The translations under genes were made by a program, and so were the position numbers. This document shows, piece by piece, positions 5,745-8,605 of a stretch of DNA of 8,605 nucleotides. Source of the DNA: Abditibacteriota bacterium. Its GTDB lineage: Bacteria; Armatimonadota; UBA5829. The DNA lies in the NCBI GenBank assembly GCA_017959625.1, contig JAGDAG010000139.1, forward strand, positions 1-8,605, in the 5' to 3' direction. The notes under the pieces are model-generated. The model had not been told where the DNA came from, ran no database searches, and saw nothing but the letters and a program-made list of their open reading frames with translations. The stretch's first letter is position 1. The number at the start of each line of letters is the position of its first letter.

Positions 5745-6425
5745 TCACGGTCTGCCCGGCAAAATGTCATCTGCCCGGGACAGCACGCCTGCTCCTTTTT
5801 CAGCATTCTTTTTGCCCAATATATCGGCAGGGACCTTTCCCCCCATTTTCCTGACGGCCTTCACGGCCTCTTCGGTATATCCGAAGGGATCGGAATCCTT
5901 TCCGGGAAAGCACCAAAAGGTCCAGGAGGAGCCATAGACATTTCTGACAAGGGTCTTTCCCCGGATATAATCCTTTTTGCGGCTTACCCGGCCCGTTGAT
6001 ACAGACTTGATATCCGAAAGGCAGTCATGCTCGTCCACAAACAGAGGCAGAGTGCGGCAGCCGTTGACCAGCACGTTCCTCACACCCTCCAGGACAGTTT
6101 CGTTCAGCGCACCGTTATCCATATAGTAACCGGCTCTGTAAAACCAGCCGCCGTTTCGCACCCAGTTCCAGAGCCCCCGGGCCCCTTCGCCGTATTTGCG
6201 TCGTCGGGAGGCGTCGGTCTCCAGCTGATTTGCCATAAGAGAGGCTTCCGCCTTGGCACCGTCAACGCTCCCCTGCTCCTGCTGGCAGAGACGGGCTATC
6301 TGAACGAGCTGTTCCTCGGTGAGATCGTACTTTGGAAAAACAGTCTTCTTCGCAAAATGATCCTTCCCGGCTGCCGGAAAACCTGCGGAGAGAAGGATCA
6401 GGACAAGAACAAGCAGTTGTTTCAT
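5745..6425 (-). CDS. Secreted SleB-like putative cell wall hydrolase
   Basis: The 226-residue product has a clear signal peptide: MKQ, a hydrophobic core at 4-14 and a likely cleavage near PAAG (17-20). The mature part opens with LTEEQLVQIARLCQQEQG (35-52) and EASLMANQLE (60-69). This resembles the glutamate-bearing start of SleB-type (Hydrolase_2) wall hydrolases, in which Glu50 would be the catalytic candidate. NGGWFYRAGYYMDNG (91-105), LPLFVDEHDCLSDI (126-139) and the SSWTFWCFPGKDSDPFGY segment (166-183) look like conserved blocks of clostridial or phage lysin-like proteins I recall, but I cannot name a characterised homologue. It lies 23 bases after the barrel protein gene in an apparent operon. 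Its ribosome binding site (CAGGC) is weak. A 20-codon upstream extension would overlap the previous gene and hide the signal peptide. Exported location is solid; the hydrolase role is tentative. Confidence 0.68.
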   Translation of the reverse strand: MKQLLVLVLILLSAGFPAAGKDHFAKKTVFPKYDLTEEQLVQIARLCQQEQGSVDGAKAEASLMANQLETDASRRRKYGEGARGLWNWVRNGGWFYRAGYYMDNGALNETVLEGVRNVLVNGCRTLPLFVDEHDCLSDIKSVSTGRVSRKKDYIRGKTLVRNVYGSSWTFWCFPGKDSDPFGYTEEAVKAVRKMGGKVPADILGKKNAEKGAGVLSRADDILPGRP

Positions 6426-6448
6426 TGTTTGCCTGATATCTGAAGGGG

Positions 6449-7468
6449 CTATTTTTTGATCAATTTCAGCCAGTCCCTGAGACACCCCGTATAAGTGGTG
6501 TTGTCTGTCTCCGGGCCAAAGCGGTTGGGCATATGTATCCAGCTTTCGTACACGAATTCATCCGGCACTATGCCGGCTATCCTTGCGGCGGAAAGATTAT
6601 GCATCACTCCCCAATACCACTGCAGGGGCAGTTCCACTCCCAAAGGGTCAATAAGGGCCTTGTCTGCCGCCCAGTATATAAAGCTGAATTCTTTGTCCTT
6701 GGAGCGCACGTATTCGCATAGCGCTTTTATGTCCTGCCAGCTGCCGGACTTGGTCCCCGCTTCCACTGTGGACCACTCTATTTCTATCCTGAGAGCGTCG
6801 GGGCCCTTTATTCCCAGCTTTTTGCATTCCCGGTCCAGGGCGTCCACGGCGTATTTCAGCTCCTCCAGGCTCAGCCCGGGATAGGGTTCGATATCCACGT
6901 ATCTTGCGCGGGGATATTCCCGCTTCATATTCTGCATAAACTTTGCGGTTTCGCGGCAGGCGTAGTTTATATACCTTTTCGGGTCTCCTGGTCCGGGGAA
7001 ACCGGCAAAACGGGGTTTGCCTTCGGATATCTGGGATGGAATGACCACGCGTGCCGCATATACGGGTTCGTCAAAGGAAAAAACATCCACATTTTCCAGG
7101 CCGTTCTCCCTGAAACGCTTGTCCTGCTCCATATAATACCTGTATGCGGCAAGGCCCTCCAGGGGAGCCTTGGTCTGAACCCATTCGTAGCCCTTGACGA
7201 CCGGCACTTCAAAATCCAGCTTCTTGCCCCATTCCTTCAGGCAGCGGAAAAACAGCCTTTGTTCCTCTGCAGGGTGATAAAGCTCCATGAGCCATGGCCA
7301 GTAGCCTATGGTATCCACTCCGGCGCGACTTTCCTTCCAGCCGTCGGGGTCGCCGATCATTTCTCTCAAATTTGCTCCGCCCTCGCGCCAGGGCTGGGGA
7401 AACATGACGACCTCGCCCCAGGCGGCAGCGCCAAAAACCAGCAACACTAAAACGAACACATATTTCAC
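6449..7468 (-). CDS. Secreted protein of unknown function, possibly a glycosidase-like TIM barrel
   Basis: I do not recognise the family. The 339-residue product starts at a GTG (7468) with AGGAG seven bases upstream; that Shine-Dalgarno site overlaps the end of the acetyltransferase gene. Residues 1-18 form a signal peptide (VKYVFVLVLLVFGAAAWG), giving about 320 mature residues. The body alternates helices with short strands that end in acidic or aromatic residues: VFSFDEP (129-135), RYVDIEPYP (189-197), LRIEIEW (226-232), FSFIYWAAD (261-269), LQWYWGVM (282-289) and FVYESWIHMPNR (305-316). This pattern suits a (beta/alpha)8 glycoside hydrolase fold, with Asp133/Glu134, Glu194 and Glu229/Glu231 as possible catalytic or substrate residues. 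The mature part contains Cys76, Cys171, Cys214, Cys251 and Cys329. The fold is inferred by eye. No lipobox is seen at the signal peptide, so it is probably periplasmic or secreted rather than a lipoprotein. Confidence 0.75.
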   Translation of the reverse strand: MKYVFVLVLLVFGAAAWGEVVMFPQPWREGGANLREMIGDPDGWKESRAGVDTIGYWPWLMELYHPAEEQRLFFRCLKEWGKKLDFEVPVVKGYEWVQTKAPLEGLAAYRYYMEQDKRFRENGLENVDVFSFDEPVYAARVVIPSQISEGKPRFAGFPGPGDPKRYINYACRETAKFMQNMKREYPRARYVDIEPYPGLSLEELKYAVDALDRECKKLGIKGPDALRIEIEWSTVEAGTKSGSWQDIKALCEYVRSKDKEFSFIYWAADKALIDPLGVELPLQWYWGVMHNLSAARIAGIVPDEFVYESWIHMPNRFGPETDNTTYTGCLRDWLKLIKK

Positions 7469-7472
7469 GGTG

Positions 7473-7958
7473 TCACTCCTGAAGAGTTTTGTAGTATGGA
7501 CATATATCGGCGTAGGAGCCGTCCTTCTGCCGGAAGCCTCCGGGTATGATCCCCAGCTGAACGAAGCCCAGTTTTTCATACAGACGCCTGGCAGGAAGGT
7601 TGGCTGCCACAACGGCGTTAAACTGAAGCACCCGGAAACCAAGCGCCCTGGCCTGCAAAAGGCAGTCCTTCACCAGGGCTTCCCCTATATGCCTGCCCCT
7701 CATACTGCTGCTGACAGCGAAGCTGGCATTGCACAAATGGCCGCAGCGGCCCACGTTGTTGGGGTGCAGTATATACAGGCCGCATATATCTCCCCCCTCC
7801 TCCGCAACTCCGGTATGGCTCTGCTCAGAAAAAAAACGCCTTGCTCCGTCGGTATCAAGGAGTTCTTCCTGAGGAAAGGCTGCGCCTTCCTCCACGATTT
7901 CGTTCCATATCTGCGCCATGCGGGACAGATCCCCGGACCTGTAGGATCGTATTATCAT
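7473..7958 (-). CDS. GNAT family N-acetyltransferase
   Basis: The 161-residue product is a single-domain GNAT enzyme that should transfer an acetyl group from acetyl-CoA to an unknown amine. The N-terminal strand and helix (IIRSYRSGDLSRMAQIWNEI, 2-21) are typical. The acetyl-CoA pyrophosphate loop is MRGRHIGEALV (86-96) after strand NASFAVS (77-83). LQFNAVVAANLPARRLYEKLGF (111-132) is the final GNAT motif, followed by a G.IPGGFRQ.DG segment (136-147). That tail resembles a GNAT subgroup of unknown substrate. The ATG (7958) overlaps the folD stop as ATGA, with GGCGGAG just upstream inside folD, so the two are translationally coupled. The following GTG gene starts four bases after its stop. The longer in-frame reading up to 8255 is antisense-type Arg/Gly-rich sequence inside folD and is rejected. 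Confidence 0.92.
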   Translation of the reverse strand: MIIRSYRSGDLSRMAQIWNEIVEEGAAFPQEELLDTDGARRFFSEQSHTGVAEEGGDICGLYILHPNNVGRCGHLCNASFAVSSSMRGRHIGEALVKDCLLQARALGFRVLQFNAVVAANLPARRLYEKLGFVQLGIIPGGFRQKDGSYADICPYYKTLQE

Positions 7959-8605
7959 GCTTTCTCCGCCGCTTTTTCGGCGCTTTTCAGAGTCTGCCAA
8001 AGCAGCATGGTTATGGTCATGGGGCCCACGCCGCCGGGAACGGGAGTTATCCAGGAGGCCCGTTTTGCCGCCTCGTCGAACTCTACGTCTCCCACGTCGT
8101 GATCTCTGCCTTCCACCTTGTTGTAGCCGGCGTCCACCACCACCGCGCCTTCTTTGATCCATTCGCCCCTGATGAACTCGGGCTTGCCCACGGCTGCTAC
8201 CACTATATCCGCTTCGGAAATTATCTCCGGCAGATTTTCTGTACGGGAATGGCAAACGGTAACGGTAGCGTTGCGCTCCAGCAGAGCCAGCGCCGCCGGC
8301 TTGCCGAGAATGATGCTCCTGCCCACTACGACCGCCCGTTTGCCCTGTATGGGGATACCGTATCTTTCCAGCATGGTCACTATCCCGAGAGGCGTGCAGG
8401 AAACGAAATCGGCTTTTCCCAGCACCAGATTTCCCAGGGAGGCGCTGCTGATGCCATCCACGTCCTTTTCCGGAGACACCCGGGAAAGGATGGCAAGCTC
8501 GTCCAGATGCCTCGGCACGGGATGCTGCACCATGATGCCGTGAACGGAGGAGTCATTGTTGAGTTCGTCGATCCTGCTTTCGATCTCCCGCTGCCCCGCG
8601 TCATC
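7955..8605 (-). CDS. folD: FolD, methylenetetrahydrofolate dehydrogenase/cyclohydrolase (partial, 5' end outside window)
   Basis: This bifunctional enzyme interconverts 5,10-methylene-, 5,10-methenyl- and 10-formyl-tetrahydrofolate using NADP. The 216 visible residues cover the end of the catalytic domain and the whole NADP domain. About 65 N-terminal residues, including the catalytic lysine, are missing. Visible motifs are IDELNNDSSVHGIMVQHPVP, KDVDGI with the conserved Asp, SCTPLGIVTML, the Rossmann segment VVVGRSIILGKP, TVCHSRTENL, ADIVVAAVGKPEFI, IKEGAVVVDAGYN, VGDVEF and ITPVPGGVGPMT. The QHPVP reading instead of QLPLP, and SSASLGNL instead of the usual HPxNxG after KDVDG, mark a divergent FolD branch, but known functional residues in view are kept. 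It is the most upstream gene visible of a four-gene operon and overlaps the acetyltransferase start by four bases. Confidence 0.96.
   Translation of the reverse strand, partial: DDAGQREIESRIDELNNDSSVHGIMVQHPVPRHLDELAILSRVSPEKDVDGISSASLGNLVLGKADFVSCTPLGIVTMLERYGIPIQGKRAVVVGRSIILGKPAALALLERNATVTVCHSRTENLPEIISEADIVVAAVGKPEFIRGEWIKEGAVVVDAGYNKVEGRDHDVGDVEFDEAAKRASWITPVPGGVGPMTITMLLWQTLKSAEKAAEKA

Noticed and set aside
7308..8102. Plus-strand open frame opposite the GNAT gene
   Set aside because: The GNAT and FolD motifs on the minus strand account for the region; no ribosome binding site or domain on the plus strand.
7959..8255. N-terminal extension of the GNAT gene into folD
   Set aside because: The extension is Arg/Gly-rich out-of-frame folD sequence. 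The ATG at 7958 has a good ribosome binding site and begins a normal GNAT fold.

Overview
The window carries two unrelated gene blocks on the minus strand, separated by one plus-strand gene. It is bacterial, moderately GC-rich DNA, with ordinary sigma-70-type promoters, good Shine-Dalgarno sites and some GTG starts. I see no rRNA, tRNA, CRISPR array, insertion sequence or phage gene. I cannot place the organism firmly. The cell-division genes are universal. The NimA-like flavoprotein and the SleB-like secreted protein resemble gut or clostridial proteins as I remember them, so an uncultured gut- or rumen-type bacterium is a guess.

Left block (1-4024, minus strand): the start of a division and cell wall (dcw) cluster in canonical order. 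It runs mraZ, rsmH (mraW), an FtsL-like gene, then a class B penicillin-binding protein of the FtsI/SpoVD type that leaves the window at base 1 before its KTG motif. Junctions are tight: an 8-base overlap, a 34-base gap and a 14-base overlap. A very good promoter (TTGACA, 17 bases, TAAAAT) lies upstream of mraZ. Right at its predicted transcription start are three GTGT-type repeats spaced 9-10 bases apart, a plausible MraZ autoregulatory operator. Three proteins are unusual: MraZ has a degenerate second DxxGR motif, FtsL has a cytoplasmic tail of about 105 residues, and the PBP appears to carry roughly 130 extra residues in its non-catalytic domain.

Middle (4025-5176): a divergent intergenic region holds an A9/T9 palindrome and a GC-rich hairpin. 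A plus-strand promoter follows (TTCAAA, 17 bases, TATAAT). It drives a stand-alone homocysteine S-methyltransferase-type gene with the three zinc-ligand cysteines. A 13-bp perfect hairpin separates this gene from the convergent gene on its right.

Right block (5177-8605, minus strand): folD (5' end outside the window), a GNAT acetyltransferase, a secreted barrel-like protein of unknown function and a secreted SleB-like putative wall hydrolase. These four are packed as an operon (ATGA overlap, 4-base gap, 23-base gap) that ends at a clear intrinsic terminator. Immediately after the terminator comes a NimA-like FMN-binding split-barrel gene with its own strong ribosome binding site. The two exported proteins sit behind a folate enzyme and an acetyltransferase with no obvious pathway link. 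They are the least explained part of the window.
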